Shown here one piece after another: positions 53,359 to 63,047 of a stretch of DNA of 64,000 bases (positions are counted from its first letter, which is position 1; every line of letters starts with the position of its first letter). Origin of the DNA: VRUE01 sp963788975 (GTDB taxonomy: Bacteria > Actinomycetota > Thermoleophilia > Solirubrobacterales > 70-9); contig CAWBIJ010000004.1 of assembly GCA_963788975.1 (NCBI GenBank), forward strand, positions 1,116,001 through 1,180,000, in the 5' to 3' direction. Made by a program: the position numbers and the translations under genes. A model generated the notes under the pieces. That model did no database searches, was not told the origin of the DNA, and worked only from the letters and a program-made list of their open reading frames with translations.

Positions 53359-54788
53359 GCACCGAGCCCCGCAGAAGCCGCTGGCGCCACTTCCGCGCCT
53401 CGCTGGCCCGCCAGTCGCGCGGCCGCAGCAAGGACACGATCGCGATCGCCCTGCTCACGATCGCCGGGATCGTGATGACGCTCTGGATCTTCACCCAGCA
53501 GAAAGCCTCGCTGCCCTCGTGGGCGCCCCTCGTCGGCGAAGACTTCGCCCACCTCACCGGCGAATTCAGCGTCGCCCAAGCGGTCACGCCGGGCCAGGGC
53601 CAGGCGGTGGACATCGCCGGGATCCAGATCGGCAAGGTGACCTCGGTCGACCTCGAGGAAGGCAGGGCCGTGGTCGGGATGGACGTCGAGCCCGAGTACC
53701 TGGAGCTGATCCACTCCGACGCGACCCTGCTACTGCGCCCGAAAACCAACCTCAACGACATGGTCGTCGAGATCGACCCCGGCGCCGGCAAAGGCCATAT
53801 CGAGGACGGGCACAACTTCCCGCTTTCGCGCACTGAACCGAACGTCAACCTCGATGCCTTCTTCGCCACCCTCGACGCCGACACGCGCCAGTACATCCAG
53901 CTGCTCGTCGCCGCCGGCGCCGAGGGAATCGGCGGCCGCGGCCGCCAGCTCTCCGGGGCCTTGCGCCGCTTCCAGCCCTTCGTCCACTACGTCGCCGACC
54001 TCAACCGGGCGGTGGCGCAGCGGCGCGTCGCGCTGGCGCGGGCGATCCACTACTTCAGCCTGCTGACCACGGAGCTGGGCCGCCGCGACGCCCAGGTCGA
54101 ACGCTTCGTCCGCGGCTCGCGGGCGGGGCTCGCCAGCTTCGCCAACGAGCAGCAGAAGGTCCAGGAATCGCTGATCGAGCTGCCGGCAACCCTGGCCGCG
54201 GCCCAGGCCGGCTTCGCCAGCTCCGACCGCTTCTCGACCATCGCCCGCCCGGCCTTGCTCTCGCTGATCCCCCAGGCACAGGCGCTGGGGCCGGCCTTCG
54301 ACGCGACCAGGCGCCTCTTCGAGGAGACCACGGCGCCGATCCGCGACCAGATCCGGCCCTTCACCCGCCAGATCCGGCCCGTCCTCAACCTCACCCAGCA
54401 GAGTGCGACGCCGTTCGAAAAGTCGCTGCGCGGCTTCGGCAGCTCGCTCGGTGCCTTCAACAGCTTCCTCAACACGCTCGCCTTCAAGCCGAAAGGCTCG
54501 CGCGAGAGCTACCTCTTCTATCTGCCGTGGGTCAACCACAACATCAATGCCACCTACAACCTCGCCGATCCGGCAGGGCCGATCTCCCGTGGCCTGGTGA
54601 TGATCTCCTGCAACGGCGCCTTCCTCGCCGAGGGCGTCGGCAACATCAAGCCGTTCCTGAAGACCGTCCTGCAGGGTGCGAACGTGCCACGGGCCGACCA
54701 GCTGCCGGTGATCCCCCCCGACCCGGTAGCCCTCAAACAATCCGGCGAAGGTGCCTCGAGATGCGGCCCTGAACTGGCGGGACCATGA
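53355..54788 (+). CDS. MCE (MlaD) domain protein, fifth of six
   Basis: This 477-residue protein has an Arg-rich N-terminus, a membrane helix (about residues 25-45) and an MCE domain (about 60-140; AVTPGQGQAVDIAGIQIGKV). The post-MCE motif is VNLDAFFATLDADTRQYIQL, followed by GAEGIGGRGRQLSGAL, and two cysteines lie near the C-terminus. It is coupled by 4-bp overlaps on both sides. Confidence 0.88.
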   Translation: MSTEPRRSRWRHFRASLARQSRGRSKDTIAIALLTIAGIVMTLWIFTQQKASLPSWAPLVGEDFAHLTGEFSVAQAVTPGQGQAVDIAGIQIGKVTSVDLEEGRAVVGMDVEPEYLELIHSDATLLLRPKTNLNDMVVEIDPGAGKGHIEDGHNFPLSRTEPNVNLDAFFATLDADTRQYIQLLVAAGAEGIGGRGRQLSGALRRFQPFVHYVADLNRAVAQRRVALARAIHYFSLLTTELGRRDAQVERFVRGSRAGLASFANEQQKVQESLIELPATLAAAQAGFASSDRFSTIARPALLSLIPQAQALGPAFDATRRLFEETTAPIRDQIRPFTRQIRPVLNLTQQSATPFEKSLRGFGSSLGAFNSFLNTLAFKPKGSRESYLFYLPWVNHNINATYNLADPAGPISRGLVMISCNGAFLAEGVGNIKPFLKTVLQGANVPRADQLPVIPPDPVALKQSGEGASRCGPELAGP

Positions 54789-56356
54789 GCAAGCAAGCAC
54801 CCAGCACAGCCCAGCTTCTCGCGATCGTCGGCTTTGCGCTGTCCTGTTTCGGGATCCTGCTCTTCCTCTGGATCACCTTCGGCGGCCCGACCCCCTTCAA
54901 GGCCAAGTCCTACGAGCTGAAGATCCCCTTCCGCGAGGCGACCCAGCTGGCCCAGCAGTCCGACGTGCGAATCTCCGGCGTCTCGGTCGGCAAGGTGCAG
55001 TCGATCGGGCTCACCCCCGATGGCAAACAGGCGCTGGCGACGATCGCGCTCGAGAACCGCTACGCGCCAATCCCGGAGGGCTCCCGCGCCGTCCTGCGCA
55101 CCAAGACGCTACTCGGCGAGACCTACGTCGAGCTGACCCCCAGTGACGGCGAGTCGGAGATGCTCGCCGACGGTGGCACCTTGCCCGCCGCCAACGTCGC
55201 CGACTCGGTCCAGCTCGACGAGATCTTCCGCACCTTCGACCCGCAGACGCGGGCGGCCTTCCAGACCTGGATGCGGGACGGGGCGCTATCGATCGAGGGC
55301 CGCGGCGCCGACCTCTCCTACGCCTTCAGCCAGCTCGAACCGTTCTTCACCGAGTTCGACAAACTCTTCCGCGTCCTCGATACTCAGCGCCGCGCGGTCG
55401 GCCAGCTCTTCAGCAACGGGGCCATCAGCCTGCAAGCGCTGCGCGGCCGCGAAGGCGAGCTGGCGAACCTGATCGACAGCTCCAATGCGGTCTTCCAAAC
55501 GACCGCCGCGCGGGACCGTGAGATCGAAGCGCTATTCCGCGCCTTCCCGACTTTCCTCGACGAGTCGAAACTGACCCTCGAGCGCCTCGAAAGCTTTGCT
55601 CGCGACACCGACCCGGTGATCCGCCAGCTGGTGCCGGCGGCGGAAGAGCTCTCCCCGACCCTGATCGCCTTCTCCCGGTTCGCTCCAAACGCGAAGGGAT
55701 TCTTCGAAGGCCTCGGGCCGGTGATCGACCGCGCCCCCTCGGGCTTCTCCGCCCTGCGCAGGTTCTTCCGCGACGAGTTCCCACCCTTCCTGCGAGCCCT
55801 GGATCCGTTCCTGCGCAACCTCAACCCGATCGTCAGTGGCGCGAGCCTCTACAGGCGCGAGTTGAGTGCGGCGATGGCGAATGTCGCGGCTCTCACGAAC
55901 GCACGGCTGCCGAACAACGCGAAAGGCGTCCAGGTCCACTACCTGAGGGTGCTGCCCGTTCTCGGTCCCGAATCGCTTTCGACCTATCCTCGGCGCCTAA
56001 CCAGCAACCGCAACAGCGCTTACAGCCTGCCGCTCGCCACCCAGCGGCTGGCCGAAGGCCTGCTCAGCTTCGACACAAGCCAGTGCAGCTCGGGTGTCGT
56101 CGCCTCGCTCAACCCGGAAAGCGCCAAAGACCCCGCCCTCACGGGCCGCATCGCCGAAAACAACAGGACGGCCGCGGAAAACGAAAAAAGATCAACCGAA
56201 TTCTTCGACCGGCTGAAAAAGTATGCCTTCGCCGAACAGAGCGGCTCGGCCTCGATCCCAGCGCCGGCCTGTGCCCAACAGCCGCCCTTCAGCCCGCTGG
56301 GCAAAGAAGGCCCACCCACCGCCTACCAGCAGACTTTCGCCCAGCAGGGCGAGTAG
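54785..56356 (+). CDS. MCE (MlaD) domain protein, sixth of six
   Basis: This 523-residue protein has a membrane helix at about 10-33 and an MCE domain (about 44-130; EATQLAQQSDVRISGVSVGK). The post-MCE motif is VQLDEIFRTFDPQTRAAFQT, followed by ALSIEGRGADLSYAFSQLEP. The C-terminal 60 residues are charged and use many AAA and GAA codons. It ends the overlapping six-gene run. No YrbE permease, MCE ATPase or Mas gene follows. Confidence 0.88.
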   Translation: MSKQAPSTAQLLAIVGFALSCFGILLFLWITFGGPTPFKAKSYELKIPFREATQLAQQSDVRISGVSVGKVQSIGLTPDGKQALATIALENRYAPIPEGSRAVLRTKTLLGETYVELTPSDGESEMLADGGTLPAANVADSVQLDEIFRTFDPQTRAAFQTWMRDGALSIEGRGADLSYAFSQLEPFFTEFDKLFRVLDTQRRAVGQLFSNGAISLQALRGREGELANLIDSSNAVFQTTAARDREIEALFRAFPTFLDESKLTLERLESFARDTDPVIRQLVPAAEELSPTLIAFSRFAPNAKGFFEGLGPVIDRAPSGFSALRRFFRDEFPPFLRALDPFLRNLNPIVSGASLYRRELSAAMANVAALTNARLPNNAKGVQVHYLRVLPVLGPESLSTYPRRLTSNRNSAYSLPLATQRLAEGLLSFDTSQCSSGVVASLNPESAKDPALTGRIAENNRTAAENEKRSTEFFDRLKKYAFAEQSGSASIPAPACAQQPPFSPLGKEGPPTAYQQTFAQQGE

Positions 56357-56441
56357 CAGACGGGATTCGAGCCGCGACCGCTGAGATCGGCTGGAATCCA
56401 TGGGCGTGTTGCCCAGGCGCCCCGGTCGGACGGCGCCTCTG

Positions 56442-56771
56442 CTAGCGGGGGGCGCACATGATTACGCCGATCCCCATCAGACAGAGGGTCGCCCCAGCCA
56501 GGTCGAAGCGATCCGGATGGAAGCCATCGAAGACGATGGCCCAGAGCAGCGAGCCGATGACAAATACGCCGCCATAGGCGGCAAGCACCCGGCCAAACTC
56601 GCTGCTGGGCTGCTGTGCGGCGAGCAAACCGTAGACAGCGAGGGCAACGGCGCCGGCTACCGGCCCCTTCCCTTCTCGTAGTCCGATCCAGATCAGATAG
56701 GCGCCGCCGATCTCAGCCAATGCAGCAACGCAGAACAGCGCAATCGAGCGCGTCGATCTATCCGTTCCCAC
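56442..56771 (-). CDS. YnfA-family small membrane protein
   Basis: This 109-residue protein has four helices and matches the YnfA family (SMR-like fold) throughout: IALFCVAALAEIGGAYLIWI, LAVYGLLAAQQP, FGRVLAAYGGVFVIGSLLWA and a C-terminal GVIMCAPR. Transport function is assumed by fold but unproven. The GTG at 56771 gives the standard length. Its 5' end overlaps the upstream membrane gene by 79 bp in another frame. Confidence 0.88.
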   Translation of the reverse strand: MGTDRSTRSIALFCVAALAEIGGAYLIWIGLREGKGPVAGAVALAVYGLLAAQQPSSEFGRVLAAYGGVFVIGSLLWAIVFDGFHPDRFDLAGATLCLMGIGVIMCAPR

Positions 56772-57142
56772 GGCCCGCAGCCGGTCGCTACCGGTCGCGC
56801 AAGCATGACGCTGGGAATGGCCCCAAGCTCCGGGCAGCCGGAGTATCCGGTCATGCCGGCAACGAGGTGGGAGATCCCAAACCAGGTGGGGACAAGGGCC
56901 GTGGGCCAGAGCGCGATCCCGCCCGGCAACTGACGCGAACTCAACGCTCCCGCGATCGCAAGGAAGCTGACACCGGCCGCCGCCCGGATTGCTCGGGACG
57001 AGCGGCTCATTACCGCTTCGTCGGTTGCACAGCAACCGCCATCAAGAGGGCTAACGGGGACTTCGGCGCCACGTCGTGGGACAGAGCAGCTAGGGCCGTC
57101 TGCGATGGAACTTGTGGGGGATTTCGGGGACGTATCGGACAT
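56693..57142 (-). CDS. Small Cys-rich membrane protein (DUF2892-like), MerR-controlled
   Basis: This 149-residue protein has a hydrophilic N-terminus with cysteines (PSCSVPRRG, DGGCCATDE). Two helices follow (about 52-68 and 74-92) with a GMTGYSGCPELG turn like that of DUF2892/YgaP-type membrane proteins, then VATGCGPWERIDRR. The ATG at 57142 follows AAAGGAAA, a good ribosome-binding site. A start at ATG 57007, just before the helices, is also possible. The last 27 residues overlap ynfA and may be non-conserved. It lies behind a MerR-type promoter, suggesting a response to metal, thiol or oxidative stress. Confidence 0.65.
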   Translation of the reverse strand: MSDTSPKSPTSSIADGPSCSVPRRGAEVPVSPLDGGCCATDEAVMSRSSRAIRAAAGVSFLAIAGALSSRQLPGGIALWPTALVPTWFGISHLVAGMTGYSGCPELGAIPSVMLARPVATGCGPWERIDRRARLRCSALLHWLRSAAPI

Positions 57143-57176
57143 GCATTTCCTTTCGTTGTAAGTCGCTTTACTGGAG

Positions 57177-57207
57177 GGTCTACCACCTCAAGTAAGCTTT
57201 AAGTCAA
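57177..57207 (-). promoter_or_regulatory. MerR-type promoter with 19-bp spacer
   Basis: On the minus strand TTGACT (57207-57202) and TAGACC (57182-57177) are 19 bp apart, the overlong spacing that MerR-family activators correct by twisting DNA. The spacer contains AAGCTT at its centre and an imperfect CCTCAAG-type dyad. The merR-like gene starts 7 bp away on the other strand. Confidence 0.65.
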
Positions 57208-57213
57208 GGGCAC

Positions 57214-57624
57214 ATGGCCACCGAAGATGAACTGACGATTGGGGAGGCAGCCAGCTTTGTGGGAGTTCCCGCCTCGACTCTCCGCTATTGGGAGACGGCG
57301 GGATTGCTGAAGGCGCCTCATCGAGTTAGCGGCAAGCGCCGATACGACCCCGAAGGCCTGCAGCAAATAGAGATGGTCGCGCTAGCCAAGCGGGCTGGGT
57401 TTACGTTGGCCGAGATTCGGATCATCCTTTCCGGCGTTTCCGGCAAAACGCCACCGTCGGAGGTTTGGAGAGCGCTCGCCTCCGACAAGCTCCCCGAGGT
57501 AGAGCAAACGCTCGCCGAGGCTCAGACGATGAAGAAGATTCTGGAAGCGGGCCTGCGATGCGAGTGCCTGAGTCTGGAGGACTGCCTAGCCGACACCGGC
57601 CGACGAACCGCGACAAGGGGCTGA
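57214..57624 (+). CDS. MerR-family transcriptional regulator with C-x-C-x5-C
   Basis: This 136-residue protein has the N-terminal MerR winged HTH (LTIGEAASFVGVPASTLRYW ETAGLL), a dimerisation helix and a C-terminal CECLSLEDC cysteine cluster. MerR proteins bind overlong promoters and activate them on ligand binding; the cysteines point to metal or redox sensing. It is divergent from the DUF2892-like and ynfA genes, and the gap holds a 19-bp-spacer promoter, its probable target. The base composition is less GC-rich than in neighbours. Confidence 0.88.
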   Translation: MATEDELTIGEAASFVGVPASTLRYWETAGLLKAPHRVSGKRRYDPEGLQQIEMVALAKRAGFTLAEIRIILSGVSGKTPPSEVWRALASDKLPEVEQTLAEAQTMKKILEAGLRCECLSLEDCLADTGRRTATRG

Positions 57625-57877
57625 GAGGTCCTGCCTCGATTCAGAATTCCCTCCCCGGGGTTCGCGCTTGCAGCGCTAGCGCTGGTCGCTTCAGGTCTGG
57701 CACTCCAGGGAAAGACGGGGGCGGAATGCGGGAAGAGGTCGTAGTGCGCAACCGGGCGGCCACCTCGGTTGCTGTAGTCGCGGCGTACCCGTGCGCTCTC
57801 GCTGCTGGCCGCTAAGAGGCGTCCATCCTGAGAGCGACCGTGGATCGGCGCGAGGTGTGGTCTGAGCACGCCAAAGA
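57625..57877. other. Gene-free stretch downstream of merR
   Basis: About 250 bp lie between the MerR gene and the terminator of the next gene. Open frames here lack ribosome-binding sites and recognisable sequence, and I see no repeats or RNA gene. It may be decayed DNA at the edge of the MerR module. Confidence 0.4.
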
Positions 57878-57905
57878 GAAAGGGCGGCCTTGCGGCCGCC
57901 CTTTC
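57878..57905 (-). terminator. Terminator of the secreted-protein gene
   Basis: GAAAGGGCGGCC, loop TTGC and GGCCGCCCTTTC form a perfect 12-bp stem about 35 nt after the stop at 57939, followed on the minus strand by TCTTTGG. It is the classical hairpin type, without the 55-bp core. Confidence 0.8.
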
Positions 57906-57938
57906 CAACCCCTGCTTCGTCCTGAGTGGAAGCTGGCG

Positions 57939-58700
57939 TTAGCCCTTCGGGGTGCAGGACCGGACGAAGGTGCCGCTTCCGTTGGTCCCATCGTCGAAAA
58001 TGGCTTTGGTCACGCGGGCATTGAGGTGTCCGTCCGGGCACTTTGCCTGCGCGTAGTCGCCCAGTTTTTTGTTGACGGTGAATTCGAATGAGGTCACCGA
58101 ACCACTGCCGCCGGCGATCACCGGGATCTTCGAGACGGTATGGAGTCCGTAGCGACCGCTGCGCTGTTTGGTGATTGTCACAGTCGTGATCAGCGCGGTC
58201 GGCGCCGGCACGGCTACGTAGGCGTGGATGAAGAGGGTGATCTTCCCGCCTTTCTTACCGCCGTTGAAGAAGACCAGCGGGCCCCGTGCGCTGAACGGTT
58301 TCTGTTCGGGGAATTCGACTTTGACTTCGGTTTTGCCTTCGCCGACGATCGACGGGCCACATTGTTTCTTTGCGGTCGTGGTGTCGGTGGCGACGAGTTT
58401 GGCCTGCGTGCAGACCGGCAGGCCGGTGACGTCGTTGGCCGCGTTCTTGTCGAAGTCGACCACAACTTCCCTCAGTGCGGCCGGGTGGGTGCCGTCGGCC
58501 GTTTTGAGATTGCCGCTGACGTTGAGCTTGATCGGGCTCAGTTTGGTTTTGAACAGCTTCTTCGGTGCGAAGTCGCCGTTTACGGTGAGGATCAGGTTCC
58601 CCATCCGGATGATCGTGGGTTTGGCCGCAATCGCCACGGCGGCGAACGCCACGGCGGCGAACGCAGCGAGGACGACTGTCCATGTCAAACGCTTGCGCAT
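57939..58700 (-). CDS. Secreted protein, paralogue of 43241-43999
   Basis: This 253-residue exported protein has a signal peptide (TWTVVLAAFAAVAFAAVAIA). The mature part is beta rich with paired cysteines (LPVCTQAK, KKQCGPS). It parallels the 43241-43999 protein in order of segments: ILTVNGDFAPKKL, VVVDFDKNA, IPVIAGGSGSV and a last Cys-containing strand with FDDGT. The function is unknown. A 12-bp terminator follows. Confidence 0.75.
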   Translation of the reverse strand: MRKRLTWTVVLAAFAAVAFAAVAIAAKPTIIRMGNLILTVNGDFAPKKLFKTKLSPIKLNVSGNLKTADGTHPAALREVVVDFDKNAANDVTGLPVCTQAKLVATDTTTAKKQCGPSIVGEGKTEVKVEFPEQKPFSARGPLVFFNGGKKGGKITLFIHAYVAVPAPTALITTVTITKQRSGRYGLHTVSKIPVIAGGSGSVTSFEFTVNKKLGDYAQAKCPDGHLNARVTKAIFDDGTNGSGTFVRSCTPKG

Positions 58701-58844
58701 GTCCCTATATCTCTCCTTTGTGGCCTGCCCCTTTGAGCCCCGGCCTCTCGAAAACTTGGTAGTGCTTCTTCAGTCCAAGTTACCAACATCCGTCCTAAGG
58801 GAAACCTCTTCATCTACAGAAAGAGCGGCCTTGCCCAAGCCGTT

Positions 58845-59507
58845 CTAACCCTGCAGCATCGAGAGGCGCGTCCGCTCACGCTCTTCCGCGGCACCCTCCG
58901 GTCCCAGGAAGGGAAGCGTGATCCAGAACATCAGATCGGGCAGGCGGCTCGGCAGCCGTGCCGTGGCGCCGTGGAGGATCTCGCTGTAGAGCAGCTCGTT
59001 GATGCCGCCGGCGAGCGAGAGCGCGGTGATCCCGGGCAGCTCCACCGAGGTCTCCGCCCGTCCGGCATCGAGAAACCCGGTGAACTGGCGCAGCGCCGCG
59101 TCCCGCCGCGCCAGCGCTTTCGGCCCCGCCGCGAGCACCTCGACGATCGCGAAGCGAGCCTCGTCGGGATGCTCCGCCAGGTGTTTGAGCAGTTCGCCGA
59201 GGCCTCCGGCGACCCGCTCGGCCCAGGGCGAGCCGGGTTTTGACTCGAATCCCCGCGCGGTGTCGCCCAGGAGGTTGCCAAGGAGCACGTCGTAGGCTGC
59301 TAGGAAGCAATCCTCCTTGCTGACGAACAGCTCATAGAACGTCTTTCTCGACACTCCCGCGACCTCGATCACGTCGACGACCCGGGTCTCCGGATAGCCG
59401 CGCTCGGAGACCACTTCGATCATCGCCTGCACGATGCGCTGCCGCTGAGACGCCGTCACAGCCTCCCGCGTCAGCCCGTGCCGGCCCCTCGGCAGGCGCT
59501 CGCTCAC
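58845..59507 (-). CDS. TetR-family transcriptional regulator
   Basis: This protein of about 220 residues has an N-terminal TetR HTH (QRIVQAMIEVVSERGY, then VIEVAGVSRKTFYELF) followed by a helical ligand-binding half. The N-terminal RLPRGRHGLTREAV precedes the HTH in many relatives. I chose the GTG at 59507; the frame is open to a TTG at 59540. The ligand is unknown. It is divergent from the lipoprotein pair and may control it or the secreted-protein gene downstream. Confidence 0.88.
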   Translation of the reverse strand: MSERLPRGRHGLTREAVTASQRQRIVQAMIEVVSERGYPETRVVDVIEVAGVSRKTFYELFVSKEDCFLAAYDVLLGNLLGDTARGFESKPGSPWAERVAGGLGELLKHLAEHPDEARFAIVEVLAAGPKALARRDAALRQFTGFLDAGRAETSVELPGITALSLAGGINELLYSEILHGATARLPSRLPDLMFWITLPFLGPEGAAEERERTRLSMLQG

Positions 59508-59633
59508 TTTAGCCGTGCGTCTACCCGAAGCCACCAACAAAATGTAGAGCAGGAAGTGGAAAACCGCGAGTTGTGTACTCCCGAGTCTCCATCACAGGCG
59601 AGCAACCGCAGAGCCTGCATAGAATCCCTGGCC

Positions 59634-60335
59634 GTGAGGGGGGGAATTGCCAGGATCTTGATCGCGGTTGTGCTCACCGCCGTGCTCGCCCTGGGCGTAA
59701 CCGCCTGCGGTGGTGGCGATGAGGCGACGACGACGGCGTCCTCGAACGGCGACGGGACAGTCGCCACGGGGGACGGTCAAGGTTCGGCGCAGAAAAACGG
59801 ATCGGGGCGATCGGACGAGGTCGAGAAGGAGCAGGCCGATAACGGCCGTGAAGCCGCAGGAGCCGACGTCGAACCGGCCCCGCTGGAGGTCTCCGGCGGC
59901 GGCTCCGGCCAGTTCCGCGTCAAGGGCGGCGACAACAGCATCCAGAGTTGGGGCGAGGAGAGCGACGAATCACAACTCGAAGCCGCCGCGGAGGCGGTGC
60001 ACGATTTCTATGCGGCACGCGCCAACGAAGAATGGGCCAAGGCCTGCACCTACCTGGCATCCTCGATGGTGGAGCAGCTCGAGCAGTTCGCGTCGCAGTC
60101 GGGGCAGCAGGGCTCGCCCGATTGCGCGAGGCTGCTCAAGGCGCTGACCCGGCATCCCCTGCCCGCGTCGGTGCGGCGTGAATCGACCGTCGTCGATGCC
60201 GGCAGCCTGCGGATCGGCGAGGACAACTCGTTCTTGATCTACCGAGGCGCCGGCCGGACAGTGTTCGCGATGACGGTAGTGGAGGAAGACGGCGCCTGGA
60301 AGCTGACCCTCATCTCGCCGACGACCCTAGGCTGA
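59634..60335 (+). CDS. Putative lipoprotein, paralogue of the next gene
   Basis: This protein of about 233 residues begins with a lipoprotein signal (ILIAVVLTAVLALGVTACGG) whose lipobox cysteine follows GVTA. A Gly/Ser/Asp-rich linker leads to a C-terminal domain with AEAVHDFYAARANEEWAKAC and WKLTLISP. The GTG at 59634 is used because upstream in-frame residues have no signal character. The C-terminal domain matches that of the following gene, so the two arose by duplication. Confidence 0.75.
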   Translation: MRGGIARILIAVVLTAVLALGVTACGGGDEATTTASSNGDGTVATGDGQGSAQKNGSGRSDEVEKEQADNGREAAGADVEPAPLEVSGGGSGQFRVKGGDNSIQSWGEESDESQLEAAAEAVHDFYAARANEEWAKACTYLASSMVEQLEQFASQSGQQGSPDCARLLKALTRHPLPASVRRESTVVDAGSLRIGEDNSFLIYRGAGRTVFAMTVVEEDGAWKLTLISPTTLG

Positions 60336-60340
60336 ATCTC

Positions 60341-60868
60341 ATGAGGAATGGAACCTCCAAGGTCTTTGTCGCGGCAGCGCTCGCGGCTCTGCTCGCGTTG
60401 GGTCTCGCCGCCTGCGGCGGGGACGACGACGGCGGCTCGCCGGATGGCGGAACCGCTTCCAGTTCGAAGGAAGGCGGATTCGAGCCGGTTCCGTTGCAGG
60501 TCTCCGGGGACGAACCGGAGCTGCGCGAGGCGGCGGAAGCGGTGCATGGCTTCTACGTCGCCCGCGCCAGCGACGAATGGGACGCCGCCTGCTCCCAAGT
60601 CGCCCAGCCCATGCTCGAGAAACTCGAAGGGCTCGCCGCGCAGACCGAAGTGAAAGGCTGCCCGGAATTCCTCGAGTCCTTTACGACCCCGATGTCGAAC
60701 GCGGCCTGGCGGGAGGTCACCGTGATGGACGCCGAAAGCTTGCGCAGCGAAGGTGGGCGCGCCACCCTCGTTTACCGGGGTACCGGTGGCGAGACTTACT
60801 CGATGCCTCTACGCGAGGAAGGCGGAGAGTGGAAGCTGGAAGCGCTTCAGGCTGCCCCTTCGGGCTGA
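60341..60868 (+). CDS. Putative lipoprotein, paralogue of the preceding gene
   Basis: This 175-residue protein has a lipoprotein signal (VAAALAALLALGLAACGG), a short acidic linker and a domain with AEAVHGFYVARASDEWDAAC and WKLEALQ, matching the preceding protein. The domain resembles small NTF2/Rv0361-like folds, but the call is only at the level of pattern. It starts 5 bp after the preceding gene and is convergent with purA, 3 bp away. Confidence 0.75.
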   Translation: MRNGTSKVFVAAALAALLALGLAACGGDDDGGSPDGGTASSSKEGGFEPVPLQVSGDEPELREAAEAVHGFYVARASDEWDAACSQVAQPMLEKLEGLAAQTEVKGCPEFLESFTTPMSNAAWREVTVMDAESLRSEGGRATLVYRGTGGETYSMPLREEGGEWKLEALQAAPSG

Positions 60869-60871
60869 GGC

Positions 60872-62233
<1,362 letters not shown>

Positions 62234-62285
62234 AGCGCTTCGAGATTCTCCCTATTGCCCGCCGCGCGTGGGTTGTCCCCTCGAG

Positions 62286-63047
62286 CTAGCTTGCGAGCTT
62301 GGTGGGATGGACCCTGTTGTCCGTACCGAAGAGGGGAAGCGGATCCCCGCAGATCTCGATCAGGCGCGAGACGGTTCGCGGGCCGATCTGCTCCTCCAGC
62401 TCCGCCTGACCCTGGGCGATGTCATCGGTGGCGTTGCTGGTGACGAGCATCGAGCGCTTGCGCTCGTAACGCTCGTTGACCAGAGCGTAGAGCTGCTCGA
62501 CCACCCAGTCGGTGTGGCGCTCGGAGCCGAGGTCGTCGATGTAGAGCAGGTCGACTGAGGCGAGGCGCTCGAAGAAGGCGGCGTAGGAGTCCTCGCCGTC
62601 CGCGGCCTGGTAGGTCTGGCGGATCCGGGTCAGCAGCTTCGGGGTGAAGTAGACGCCGACCGAGTACCCGGCGTCCGCCGTCGCCTTTGCGACCAGCATC
62701 CCCAGCGTCGTCTTTCCGGTGCCGGTGTTGCCCATCAGCCAGAGGCCGCGTCCCTCACCGAGGTTCTCCTCCAGCCCGTCTATGAACGCCCGGCTTGCGG
62801 CGACCGCGTGACGGCTGGCCATGTCCCGCGTCATGTCGCTAACCGGCGGGCGGTCGAAGGAGACGCCGCGGTAGCGCGGCGGGATCACCGAGGCGACGCC
62901 GCGGCTGCGGCCGCGCTTGAGCCGTTGCTCACGACACTCGCAGGGCCGCGCCACGTCCGCGGGGCCGAGGATCCAGCCGGAGCCGTCGCAGACGCCGTGG
63001 GGGCAGGCCTGTTCGCGAAACGGTTCGCTGCGAGCGATCGCCGCCAC
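62286..63047 (-). CDS. DnaI/DnaC-like AAA+ ATPase, probable helicase loader
   Basis: This 253-residue protein has an N-terminal cysteine-rich segment (ACPHGVCDGSGW, then RPCECREQ) that may bind zinc. The AAA+ domain follows, with Walker A MGNTGTGKTTLGML, Walker B LLYIDDLGSE and sensor VTSNATDD. The layout matches DnaI, which loads DnaB. The GTG start shares one base with the dnaB stop, so helicase and loader are coupled. dciA, the alternative loader, is also present in this window. Confidence 0.85.
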   Translation of the reverse strand: MAAIARSEPFREQACPHGVCDGSGWILGPADVARPCECREQRLKRGRSRGVASVIPPRYRGVSFDRPPVSDMTRDMASRHAVAASRAFIDGLEENLGEGRGLWLMGNTGTGKTTLGMLVAKATADAGYSVGVYFTPKLLTRIRQTYQAADGEDSYAAFFERLASVDLLYIDDLGSERHTDWVVEQLYALVNERYERKRSMLVTSNATDDIAQGQAELEEQIGPRTVSRLIEICGDPLPLFGTDNRVHPTKLAS

